From NCBI RefSeq assembly GCF_024029355.1, contig NZ_CP097117.1, positions 1,054,001 through 1,118,000 on the forward strand: a stretch of DNA of 64,000 bases, read 5' to 3'. Made by a program: the position numbers and the translations under genes. A model generated the notes under the pieces. It did no database searches, was not told the origin of the DNA, and saw nothing but the letters and a program-made list of their open reading frames with translations. Origin of the DNA: Fructilactobacillus cliffordii. Its GTDB lineage: Bacteria > Bacillota > Bacilli > Lactobacillales > Lactobacillaceae. Positions 41,679 to 48,944 of this stretch are shown here, piece after piece (the stretch's first letter is position 1; each line of letters starts with the position of its first letter).

Positions 41679-41719
41679 AAAAAGGGTTCTAGTAATTGAG
41701 AAATCACTAGAACCTTTTT
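41679..41719. terminator. Bidirectional terminator
   Basis: AAAGGGTTCTAGTAATT and AAATCACTAGAACCTTTTT form a stem of about 15 bp. Confidence 0.8.
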
Positions 41720-41733
41720 GATACTTAATTAGT

Positions 41734-42381
41734 TTAAACACTCAAATAAATCGAAAAGTACATCAGGATCGTCCCCAGCATCACAAACAGGTGCCAAATA
41801 ACGTGGCCAAATAGAATCTGCTTAAAACTGTAAATCACGGCTCCGACTGTAAAGGACACGCCACCAGCAAAGAGGAGCCAGAAACTTAGGTGACTGAGGT
41901 TCTGCCACAAAGGCCATGCATCAATTAAACAGGCCCGTCCCATAATAATATAGATTACGGTTGAAACCACGGGGAACCGATTGCCATACATGGCCTTGTA
42001 GATGATTCCCGCAACTGCCATCAGCCAAATCACAATGAGTGTTGTCCAACCAAGCCAGCCGCCGATGGTAATCAAACAGTAGGGCAGGTAGGTTCCGGCA
42101 ATTAGAATGTAGATTGCGGAATGATCAAAGACTTGAAAGACATTTTTGGCTGGAGTGAACGAAAGGCTATGGAACAGAGTGGAAGCTAGATAAAATAGCA
42201 CCAGAATGGAACCGTAGATAGCAAAACAAGTGATTCGGAGAGCCCCGCCTTCTTGAACACCCCGTAGAATCAGCATCACGAGTCCGGCAATACTGAGTGC
42301 CACGCCAATCCCGTGGGTGAGGGCACTGAGAATTTCGTTTAAAATATGATAGTCTTGGCTGTTACGAAATTGATTGATCAT
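41734..42381 (-). CDS. Hemolysin III / PAQR-family membrane protein
   Basis: A 215-residue, seven-helix protein of the HlyIII/YqfA family. Family residues visible are NEILSALTHGIG (about 14-25), STLFHSLSF (about 66-74), DHSAIYILIAGTYLP (about 86-100) and the C-terminal HVIWHLFVMLG. The conserved His and Asp form a metal site. The physiological role in bacteria is thought to be membrane fluidity or lipid homeostasis rather than haemolysis. It starts at ATG 42381 and is transcribed alone. Confidence 0.9.
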   Translation of the reverse strand: MINQFRNSQDYHILNEILSALTHGIGVALSIAGLVMLILRGVQEGGALRITCFAIYGSILVLFYLASTLFHSLSFTPAKNVFQVFDHSAIYILIAGTYLPYCLITIGGWLGWTTLIVIWLMAVAGIIYKAMYGNRFPVVSTVIYIIMGRACLIDAWPLWQNLSHLSFWLLFAGGVSFTVGAVIYSFKQILFGHVIWHLFVMLGTILMYFSIYLSV

Positions 42382-42429
42382 AGGTAAACTCTCTTCATCT
42401 TAATAAAATTAGTTCAGCTTCATCATACC

Positions 42430-42460
42430 AAAAAAGGAACCGTACGGGCGGTTCCTTTTT
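42430..42460 (-). terminator. Terminator of the frameshifted secreted-protein gene
   Basis: AAAAAGGAACCG and CGGTTCCTTTTT. It overlaps the last base of the frameshift-corrected stop codon, supporting that reading of the gene. Confidence 0.8.
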
Positions 42461-42910
42461 AACGAGTAGCTTTATGATATCCAGCGGCTTGGGCCTCTGC
42501 TTCAGAACGAAAGGCAATGATATTGCCACTATTAATGTGATAGTTTGATTGGTCGGGAGTATGGTAAACCATGGTCCGACTGTTCCCAATGATAGTTCCA
42601 GTTGAATTGGAAGTAGTTGTGGTGTCAACTTGATCTTGTTTTGATGTAGTTTGGTTCGTGGTAGCTGAACTAGTTGATGTAGACGCAGCAGGTAAGGCAG
42701 ATTGCCTCTTTTTTTATGCATTTTTTTCTTGTGATGATGCTTTTTGGGAGTCTTCTTTTTAACTTGGGACGTCTTTGCCTTGGAAGGATGACTAGTAGCG
42801 TGAGCATTCGTGACTAAAGCAGTGACAAGTGTTAAAGCAATGATGGTAACGACACCTACTAGAATCTTAAAACTACGGTGAACAGAACGAATGATGAACA
42901 ACTCCTTCAT
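42459..42910 (-). pseudogene. Secreted or anchored surface protein gene with frameshift in a poly-A run
   Basis: From ATG 42910 the frame encodes a signal or anchor helix (about residues 14-36) and a Lys/His-rich stretch (KKKTPKKHHHKKK). It then enters A-runs coded around 42709-42726 (AAAAAAATGCATAAAAAAAG in the gene sense). The frame that continues naturally is +1: it gives a Ser/Thr-rich linker and a C-terminal module MVYHTPDQSNYHIN followed by IAFRSEAEAQAAGYHKATR. That module is common in lactobacillal surface proteins. It ends at TAA 42459-42461, exactly at the terminator. One extra A in the second run would restore the gene. As given, the frame runs on nonsensically to 42395. This may be slippage-mediated phase variation, real decay or a sequencing error. 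Confidence 0.75.
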
Positions 42911-42998
42911 TATTTTGGAAATTAATTTAATGATAGCAATTGCTGATTTTAATTTCTACCCTAACTTGTTACAAATCTAAATAAAACGTCACAATTCA

Positions 42999-44333
42999 TT
43001 ACCAACCAATCTTATGAGTTGGTTTGGCAAGCTTACCAGCTGCTAGGTCGGCACAGGCCTGGTCAATCGTCTGTAACGCCAGATCAAGAGTTTCTTCTGG
43101 GATTACCAATGGGGGTTGAAACCGAAGGACGTTGCCCCGCACTGTAATCATGAGGACCCCGAGTTCAAATAAACGAGTGATTAACATGGAAGCGGCTGTT
43201 TCATCGGGGTGCTTGGTGATCGAATCTACGACGTCAATTCCTCCGTTTAAACCGTAAATGCGGACGTCACCAATAAAAGGATAACGGTCACGGAGATTCA
43301 GAAAGAATTGGCGAGCTTTCTTCCCTAGCTGAGCACTTCGTTCCACTAGGTGTTCAGTTTCAATCACATCGAGAGTGGCGTTGGCAGCAGCCGTAGTGAC
43401 GGGATTCCCAGCGGTGGTATAAACATTACCGGGAGCAGCAAGTGAGTCAATTACTTCGGCGCGTCCAACTACAGCACTAAGCGGCAATCCGGAAGCAATC
43501 GACTTGCCCACGGCAATTAAATCGGGATGCACGTCTGGGAAGTGATCAATGCTCCACATTTTTCCAGTTCGACCCAATCCTTGATTAACTTCATCCACGG
43601 CGAATAAGATTCCATGGTCCTGACAGAACTGGTAAACCTGATTGAGGTATCGTTCTGGTGCCTTACAAAAACCACCATCTCCTTGAATGGCTTCAATTTC
43701 CACTAGCGCGGTTTCGTCGGCAGGCAGATAGGTTTCAAACGGTTGCTTGAAGGCTGCAAACAGCCGGTCACAGAACTCATCCTCCGTTTCGTAGGAAAGT
43801 TTATCCCAATGGCTCGGGAAGGGGATCTTAACTACACCAGGAAGGAGCGGGCCAATCTTACGTGCCATGTTCAAACTAACGCCTGAGGTGGTAATGGAGC
43901 CGTAGGTCGAGCCGTGGTAAGCACCAGTGAAGCTCACCACGTTTTGCCGGCCTGTGTAAGCGCGGGCAAACTTGATAATAGCATCGTTTGCATCGGAACC
44001 GGAGTTCCCAAACGCCAGTTTTGCTGGTCCACCGATGGGAGCTAAAGCGGTCAGACGTTTAACTAACTTAATCTCTGGTTCCGTTGCAAAGTAAGCAGGG
44101 GTGTATTGAATTAACCGCGCCGCTTGGTCCTGGATGGCTTTGACTACGTGCGGATGAGCGTGACCAGTGTTGGTTGACGAAGCGCTGGACAGTAAATCGA
44201 TGTAATCATTGCCATCGGCATCGGTGAGGATGGCTCCTTTTCCTGATTTAAGGACCACGTCAAAAAATTTAATTCGACTGGCAGGAGCGAGTCCCTGTGT
44301 TTCTTGGTGCAATAATGATTCATTCTGTGACAT
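42999..44333 (-). CDS. Isoleucine 2-epimerase (branched-chain amino acid racemase)
   Basis: A 444-residue PLP enzyme of the class III aminotransferase fold. Segments FGNSGSDANDAIIKFARAYTGRQ (split here as FGNSGSDANDAI and IKFARAYTGRQ), GILFAVDEVNQGLGRTGKMW and GKSIASG (catalytic Lys) match what I recall of isoleucine 2-epimerase from Lentilactobacillus buchneri/otakiensis, rather than GABA transaminases. It converts L-Ile to D-allo-Ile and also racemises Val and Leu. ATG 44333 (MSQNESLL) is chosen because AAAGGAGG is 6 bases away; a longer frame runs back through the terminator and is not credible. A Val/Ile/Leu-rich leader peptide and terminator precede it, which fits the substrate independently. 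Confidence 0.85.
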   Translation of the reverse strand: MSQNESLLHQETQGLAPASRIKFFDVVLKSGKGAILTDADGNDYIDLLSSASSTNTGHAHPHVVKAIQDQAARLIQYTPAYFATEPEIKLVKRLTALAPIGGPAKLAFGNSGSDANDAIIKFARAYTGRQNVVSFTGAYHGSTYGSITTSGVSLNMARKIGPLLPGVVKIPFPSHWDKLSYETEDEFCDRLFAAFKQPFETYLPADETALVEIEAIQGDGGFCKAPERYLNQVYQFCQDHGILFAVDEVNQGLGRTGKMWSIDHFPDVHPDLIAVGKSIASGLPLSAVVGRAEVIDSLAAPGNVYTTAGNPVTTAAANATLDVIETEHLVERSAQLGKKARQFFLNLRDRYPFIGDVRIYGLNGGIDVVDSITKHPDETAASMLITRLFELGVLMITVRGNVLRFQPPLVIPEETLDLALQTIDQACADLAAGKLAKPTHKIGW

Positions 44334-44368
44334 AACAGTTCCTCCTTTGAATTTGATGACCAAATCCT

Positions 44369-44461
44369 GAAAAAAGCCTCCAGCTAGGTTGACTGGAGGC
44401 TTTAGGAGATAAGCTGTTATTGTAAATCTCAATCGTCCTCACAGTCAGTAGCTGTGCGGAC
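44369..44461 (-). promoter_or_regulatory. Branched-chain attenuator: competing hairpins and terminator
   Basis: In transcript order, segment 1 GTCCGCACAG (44461-44452) pairs with segment 2 CTGTGAGGAC (44444-44435) with one internal mismatch. Segment 2, in the form GACTGTGAGG, can instead pair with CCTCCAGTC of segment 3 with a single bulge. Segment 3 AAGCCTCCAG (44402-44393) with segment 4 CTGGAGGCTT (44383-44374) plus TTTTT forms the terminator. Pairings 1:2 and 3:4 or 2:3 are mutually exclusive, as in classical attenuators. TGCGGA within the leader (44503-44498) can pair with TCCGCA of segment 1. Confidence 0.72.
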
Positions 44462-44475
44462 GGTATGGTGACCAA

Positions 44476-44559
44476 TTAGGCAAGCATCACTTTATCATCC
44501 GCATGGTTCAAAATGACGGATAATAAAATGACCATTGATGATTGTTGATGCTGTGCCAT
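44476..44559 (-). CDS. Branched-chain-rich leader peptide (27 aa), putative attenuator sensor
   Basis: ATG 44559 lies behind AAAAGGAG on the minus strand. The peptide is MAQHQQSSM followed by VILLSVIL and NHADDKVMLA, ending in TAA. Seven of eight consecutive residues in the core are Val, Ile or Leu, and the gene controlled encodes a branched-chain amino acid racemase. This strongly resembles ilv-type leader peptides. Confidence 0.75.
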   Translation of the reverse strand: MAQHQQSSMVILLSVILNHADDKVMLA

Positions 44560-44589
44560 GATTGTCACTCCTTTTCAGTAATTTTTATA

Positions 44590-44618
44590 AGTATAGAACG
44601 GCACTTAGAAGCTGTCAA
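44590..44618 (-). promoter_or_regulatory. Promoter of the leader / isoleucine epimerase transcript
   Basis: On the minus strand TTGACA (44613-44618), exactly 17 bases, TATACT (44590-44595): a near-consensus promoter 31 bases before the leader ATG. Confidence 0.8.
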
Positions 44619-44661
44619 TCACTAATTTTTCCTTTGATGTCACATAACCCGACATTAACCC

Positions 44662-44690
44662 TAAACAAATGGGAAACGAGTTCTTATACT
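44662..44690 (+). promoter_or_regulatory. Probable amt promoter
   Basis: TAAACA (44662-44667), 17 bases, TATACT (44685-44690). A second TATACT lies at 44697-44702 without a good -35. Confidence 0.45.
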
Positions 44691-44731
44691 GACTTTTATA
44701 CTGAGAAAAAACAAAGAAGGAGAGATTTACA

Positions 44732-45934
44732 ATGGCGGTTAACGTGTTATTTATTTTCTTGTGTTCGATTCTGGTCTTTGTGATGACGCCGGGATTAGCA
44801 TTTTTTTACGGAGGAATGGTGCCACGGCGTGATATTAATAATACATTAATGGCCGTTTTTATTATGTGTTGTGTGCCCGTGTTACTGTGGGTAATTTGTG
44901 GGTACTCACTGTCATTTTCTGGTAACAACTGGAACATCATTGGAAACTTGCATAACTTCTTTTTACATAATTTGAAGTTAAATGCTCCAGCGCCAACCAC
45001 TGGGGGGAGCATTACCAACATCTCCTTCTTAGTTTTTCAAATGATGTTTGCGTTGATTACGCCAGCTCTGTTTGTGGGAGCAGTTGTCGAACGGATTAAC
45101 TTCCGCTTCCTGATTCTATTCGTGGTTTTGTGGTCATTATTCGTTTATTACCCATTAGTCCACATCGTTTGGGGTGGTGGATTCCTTCAAAGCCTCGGCG
45201 TACTGGATTTTGCCGGGGGACTGGTGGTTCACATTAATGCTGGAGTCACGGCCTTACTGTTAGCCTACTTTCTTGGGCCCCGTTTGATTAAAGAAAAAGG
45301 AAGTCCTAAGAGTTTGAGTTGGGTGTTACTGGGTACCACCTTCCTCTGGATTGGTTGGTACGGCTTTAACGCTGGTTCGGCTTTTGCCATCAACGGCATT
45401 GCCATGCAAGCGATGTTAACCACGACGGTAGCGACCGCCACTGCCATGTTAGTGTGGGTAATTTTGGACGTCTTTATGAAGCGAAATGCGACGCTGTTTG
45501 GGATTTGTTCTGGAGCCATTTGTGGTTTAGTTGCCATTACACCGGCTTGTGGATTCGTTTCGATTGAAAGCGCAATGATCATTGGAGCTATTGCTACGAT
45601 GGCTAGTTACGGATTCATTACCGTAATCAAACCGAAACTTAAAGTTGATGATACCCTAGATGCTTTTGGATGCCATGGGGTCTCCGGAATCGTTGGGAGT
45701 ATCTTAACTGGATTGTTTGCTACCAAGGCGATTAACCCAGCTGTCACGCATAATGGTTGGCTGGTCGGCGGTAGCTTCCACCAGTTTGGGATTCAACTAG
45801 GAGCCACATTGTTTACGGTTGCCTTTACCATGGTGGTAGTGACCGTGATTATCATGGTGCTCAAACAAGTCATGAGCATGCGGATGCGCCATGAAGAAGA
45901 AATTGTGAAAAGGGAAATGGCGGATTTACAATAA
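44732..45934 (+). CDS. amt: Ammonium transporter Amt
   Basis: A 400-residue Amt/MEP/Rh channel with 11 helices. The N-terminal PGLAFFYGGMV (about residues 20-30), the twin-His pore (VHINAG about 169-174 and FGCHGVSG about 311-318) and the PALFVGAVVERI segment are conserved. It moves ammonium/ammonia across the membrane. It starts at ATG 44732 behind AAGGAGAG. It is divergent from the leader/epimerase transcript and ends at a terminator. No GlnB/GlnK gene is adjacent. Confidence 0.95.
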   Translation: MAVNVLFIFLCSILVFVMTPGLAFFYGGMVPRRDINNTLMAVFIMCCVPVLLWVICGYSLSFSGNNWNIIGNLHNFFLHNLKLNAPAPTTGGSITNISFLVFQMMFALITPALFVGAVVERINFRFLILFVVLWSLFVYYPLVHIVWGGGFLQSLGVLDFAGGLVVHINAGVTALLLAYFLGPRLIKEKGSPKSLSWVLLGTTFLWIGWYGFNAGSAFAINGIAMQAMLTTTVATATAMLVWVILDVFMKRNATLFGICSGAICGLVAITPACGFVSIESAMIIGAIATMASYGFITVIKPKLKVDDTLDAFGCHGVSGIVGSILTGLFATKAINPAVTHNGWLVGGSFHQFGIQLGATLFTVAFTMVVVTVIIMVLKQVMSMRMRHEEEIVKREMADLQ

Positions 45935-45944
45935 ATAGACACTG

Positions 45945-45977
45945 AAGGACCTCACCGATGTGGTTGAGGTCCTTTTT
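45945..45977 (+). terminator. Terminator after amt
   Basis: AAGGACCTCA and TGAGGTCCTTTTT around CCGATGTGGT. Confidence 0.85.
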
Positions 45978-46057
45978 GATTGATTAATAAGCTTTTTGTG
46001 TATAAATTGATTTTTAGTTTAATTCTTTATATGAAAATTTCGAAGCTGCGCTTCTTT

Positions 46058-47248
46058 CTAATGCTTAATTAAATTTTCAAGGCGGATTCCATCATTATTC
46101 ATCCAAGCATGAGGTCCGCTCATAGGTGATTTACAGATTATTGTAGCAGCGGTAGAAGATGATGGGAATGTATAATCAGTCTTAAAAACGTTATTAACGA
46201 TGATTTGTTGCTTAATTAGGTCATTAATAAGGTTGGATTGTTTGAATGATGGAGCGGTTTTGCTTGCTAATTTGGAACCTTCGAGAACCGTAGTGTGCTT
46301 TGTCTCAAAATCATAGAAAGCTTGAGCATGAGCTCCTCGTATATTTAAATGGAATAAATTAGATTGATCGAAATTTGGAGCTGTTTTATGTGAACCAGCT
46401 GAATCTAAATCACGAAGTGAAAGTTTTTTCTGATCATGCCATACCCTTGGACCGCTGTAACTACTTTTGGTAATGATGTTAGCTGCGGTAGAAGCCGAAT
46501 TAAATTGATAATTGCTGGTGAAACGATGGTTTTTAATAATTCCAGTTTGAATCAACTTTTTCAATAAATCATTCATTGTAAAAGAGGAGGTTGGTTCTAA
46601 TTCAGTTATACGAGAGCCTGTTAAAACAGTAATGGTTTTATCATGCGGATGGTAAATTCCGGTTGCATTGGCATTACGACTGTTTAGGTAAAGCTTAATT
46701 CCATCATCATCTAAGTTAGATATTTCCGACACTTCAGCAGGTTTCGTTTTAACAAAGAGAGGGAAACCCAACGAACGCAAAAGGATGTCGATGTTAATAA
46801 AGTTGCTTTTTAAATCATACTTTCTCGATTCGGTTACAAATGATTGATGGGGGGTATTTGCATTAACTAGAAGCATCTGCTTAGTGGTTTCGGCCTTAGA
46901 GTACATTAAATTCTCTAAAAATTTAATGTCTGCCTTGGAAAGTTGATGAGTCTGATTGTTAATCATAAAGGCAACTGCAATGGTCCACCAATTTTCTTGT
47001 GGATTAGAATGCTGTTTTAAACGATTACCGATGTTTTCAGCTTCGCCGATGTAAGCTTGGGTCGCATTACCGCCGTTAAAAAGGGTATAGACTCCATTCC
47101 ATGCTAAAGCAGGACATTTATCGATTGCCGTTTTAAGGTCCTGTTTGGGAATGTAATAGGCTTGTAGTGAATCTCGGGTAATCTCAGCGACCCGGAATCA
47201 ACTGGGATCTCCAGTTGGAAAGAATGTTTGGATTGTAAATGGTTGCAT
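46058..47248 (-). pseudogene. GIY-YIG nuclease / DUF4357 protein gene interrupted by one nonsense codon
   Basis: Reading from ATG 47248, the 397-codon frame is open to the TAA at 46058 except for one TGA at codon 17, where the paralogue at 47482-48672 has GGA (PSG-IRVAEI versus PS-stop-FRVAEI). The lengths of the two genes are identical. The GIY-YIG domain here has NGVYTLFNG, AYIG and the catalytic Arg in ENIGNRLKQH, so the nuclease site looks intact apart from the stop. Two DUF4357-type repeats follow. Internal initiation at ATG 46966 would give only the C-terminal 302 residues. It is therefore a single-base pseudogene, or a truncated DUF4357 protein. Confidence 0.82.
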
Positions 47249-47340
47249 TGTAAACCTCGCTTAGTTAGCTTTTTTACCATTCTAACAATAAACTGGATTG
47301 TAATCTGTATGATTTTAATTTTTGATGAATTAACCAAAGC

Positions 47341-47367
47341 AAAAAGCCACATTACTGTGGCTTTTTT
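47341..47367. terminator. Terminator between the two GIY-YIG genes
   Basis: AAAAAGCCAC and GTGGCTTTTTT around ATTACT. Confidence 0.75.
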
Positions 47368-47481
47368 AATATTCAGAGCTTAGCTTGCTATTTCAAAATG
47401 TCATCAGTGTTAACATCCTGGAATTATCCATATCAAGGAAGATGGTTACATCACTCAATGATATTTATTGCTAGGATTTTG

Positions 47482-48672
47482 TTAATGGTTAATAAGATCA
47501 GCAAGGCGGATTCCCTTAGCGTTCAACCAGGAGCTGGGTCCACTCATAGGAGCTTTACAGATAAGCGTTGCAGCAGTGGAGGACGATGGGAAAGTGTAAT
47601 CCTTGGTGAAGAGATTATTAACGATTATTTTTTGCTGCATTAAATTTGTTAATAACTGGGTTTCAGGAAATGCTTTGGCAGTTTTAGGGGCTAGTCGAGT
47701 ACCTCTAAGTACCGTTGTTTTCTTGTTTTGAAAGTTATAACGAGCATGGGCATCAGCGCCACGATAATAAAGATGGAATAAATTTTGTTGATCAGCATCA
47801 AGTTGAATATTTGTGGCGGCATGGCGTGCCTCTAAATCATGCAAAGTTCGATGATTTTGATCATACCAAACTAATGGACCACTATAACTACTTTTGCAAA
47901 GAATGTTGGCAGCTGCAGAAGCTGATTTAAATTGGTAATCACGGGTAAATTGATTATTTTGAATAATCCCAGTTTTGGTAAGTTTTTCTAAAAGGGAATT
48001 CATAGTAAAGGAAGGTGTGGGAGCGATTGTAGTTACGTGAGACCCGGCTAGAACTGTAATACTTTTATAGTCAGGTTGATAAAATCCAGTAGCGTGAGCA
48101 TCCCGACGATTTAAATAAACTGGAATTTGTTGGAGGTCGGAACGCTGAGCGCGCTTCTTAGTGGCACTTTTTTGAGTGAAAAGAGATAGATCGAATGATC
48201 GAAGTAAGATATCAATGCTATTGAATTTTTCTTTTAGGTCAGATTCACGCGATGGATTAACAATTGATTGGTGAGATAGATTGGAGCTAACGAGGTCGAT
48301 TTGAACACCCGTTTTTGCTTGATTAGACATTCGGTCTTCCAAAAATTTAAAATCAGATTCTGATAATTGATACGATTGGCGATTGTTTATGAAAGCAACC
48401 GCAATTTTCCACCAGGTTTCTTTAGCAGTTGCATGTTGGTTTAAGATTTTAGCAATGTTTGTGCTTGTTCCCACATACGCCTGAATTTTAGCAGTGCCGT
48501 TACAAAGTACATAAATGCCACTTTGGGACAAAGCCGGCTGTTGCTTAATTTCTGATTTAAGATTCTGCCTAGGAATGTAATATGCTTTAATTGAAGCTTG
48601 AATAATTTCAGCCACGCGAATTCCACTAGGGTCACCGGTTGGAAAGTAAGTTTGAATTGTAAATGGATGCAT
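47482..48672 (-). CDS. GIY-YIG nuclease family protein with DUF4357 repeats, catalytic Arg missing
   Basis: A 396-residue protein from ATG 48672 (MHPFTIQTYF). Residues 50-115 are a GIY-YIG fold: SGIYVLCNG, AYVG (65-68) and a Glu near 112. The Arg expected about eight residues after YVG reads Ile (TNIAKILNQH), so hydrolysis of DNA is doubtful. Two DUF4357-type repeats of about 120 residues follow (YLNRRDAHATGFYQ near 190 and YYRGADAHARYNF near 305), each ending in a SSYSGP- or APMSGP-type motif. The role is unknown; relatives are often annotated as restriction-related or DNA repair proteins. The upstream paralogue keeps the Arg but is broken. Confidence 0.8.
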   Translation of the reverse strand: MHPFTIQTYFPTGDPSGIRVAEIIQASIKAYYIPRQNLKSEIKQQPALSQSGIYVLCNGTAKIQAYVGTSTNIAKILNQHATAKETWWKIAVAFINNRQSYQLSESDFKFLEDRMSNQAKTGVQIDLVSSNLSHQSIVNPSRESDLKEKFNSIDILLRSFDLSLFTQKSATKKRAQRSDLQQIPVYLNRRDAHATGFYQPDYKSITVLAGSHVTTIAPTPSFTMNSLLEKLTKTGIIQNNQFTRDYQFKSASAAANILCKSSYSGPLVWYDQNHRTLHDLEARHAATNIQLDADQQNLFHLYYRGADAHARYNFQNKKTTVLRGTRLAPKTAKAFPETQLLTNLMQQKIIVNNLFTKDYTFPSSSTAATLICKAPMSGPSSWLNAKGIRLADLINH

Positions 48673-48846
48673 GTTGTGCCTCACTAATTATTTATTTTGC
48701 TTTGTAATAAAAAAATATAAGAAACCACTTTAATTAATTAATTATTTCATACTAATTATAATATAACATGTGTTGTATTATGTGGTTAAATTAGGAAAAT
48801 AATCATTTTATTGAAACCTGTAATTGTTTTAGTTATGATGGAAAAC

Positions 48847-48890
48847 AAAAAGGATTTATCCCGATTTAAAATCGAAATAAATCCTCTTGT
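48847..48890 (-). terminator. Terminator after the adhesin gene
   Basis: On the minus strand AGGATTTAT...CGATTT pairs with AAATCG...ATAAATCCT, followed by TTTTTG. Confidence 0.75.
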
Positions 48891-48944
48891 ACAGCACTCT
48901 ATTAGGAATAAATACTAATTAAGTTTTGGAATGCTTAATTAGAT

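Noticed and set aside
44334..44432. N-terminal extension of isoleucine epimerase upstream of 44333
   Set aside because: The extension would be translated through the terminator hairpin and has no ribosome site, whereas ATG 44333 has AAAGGAGG.
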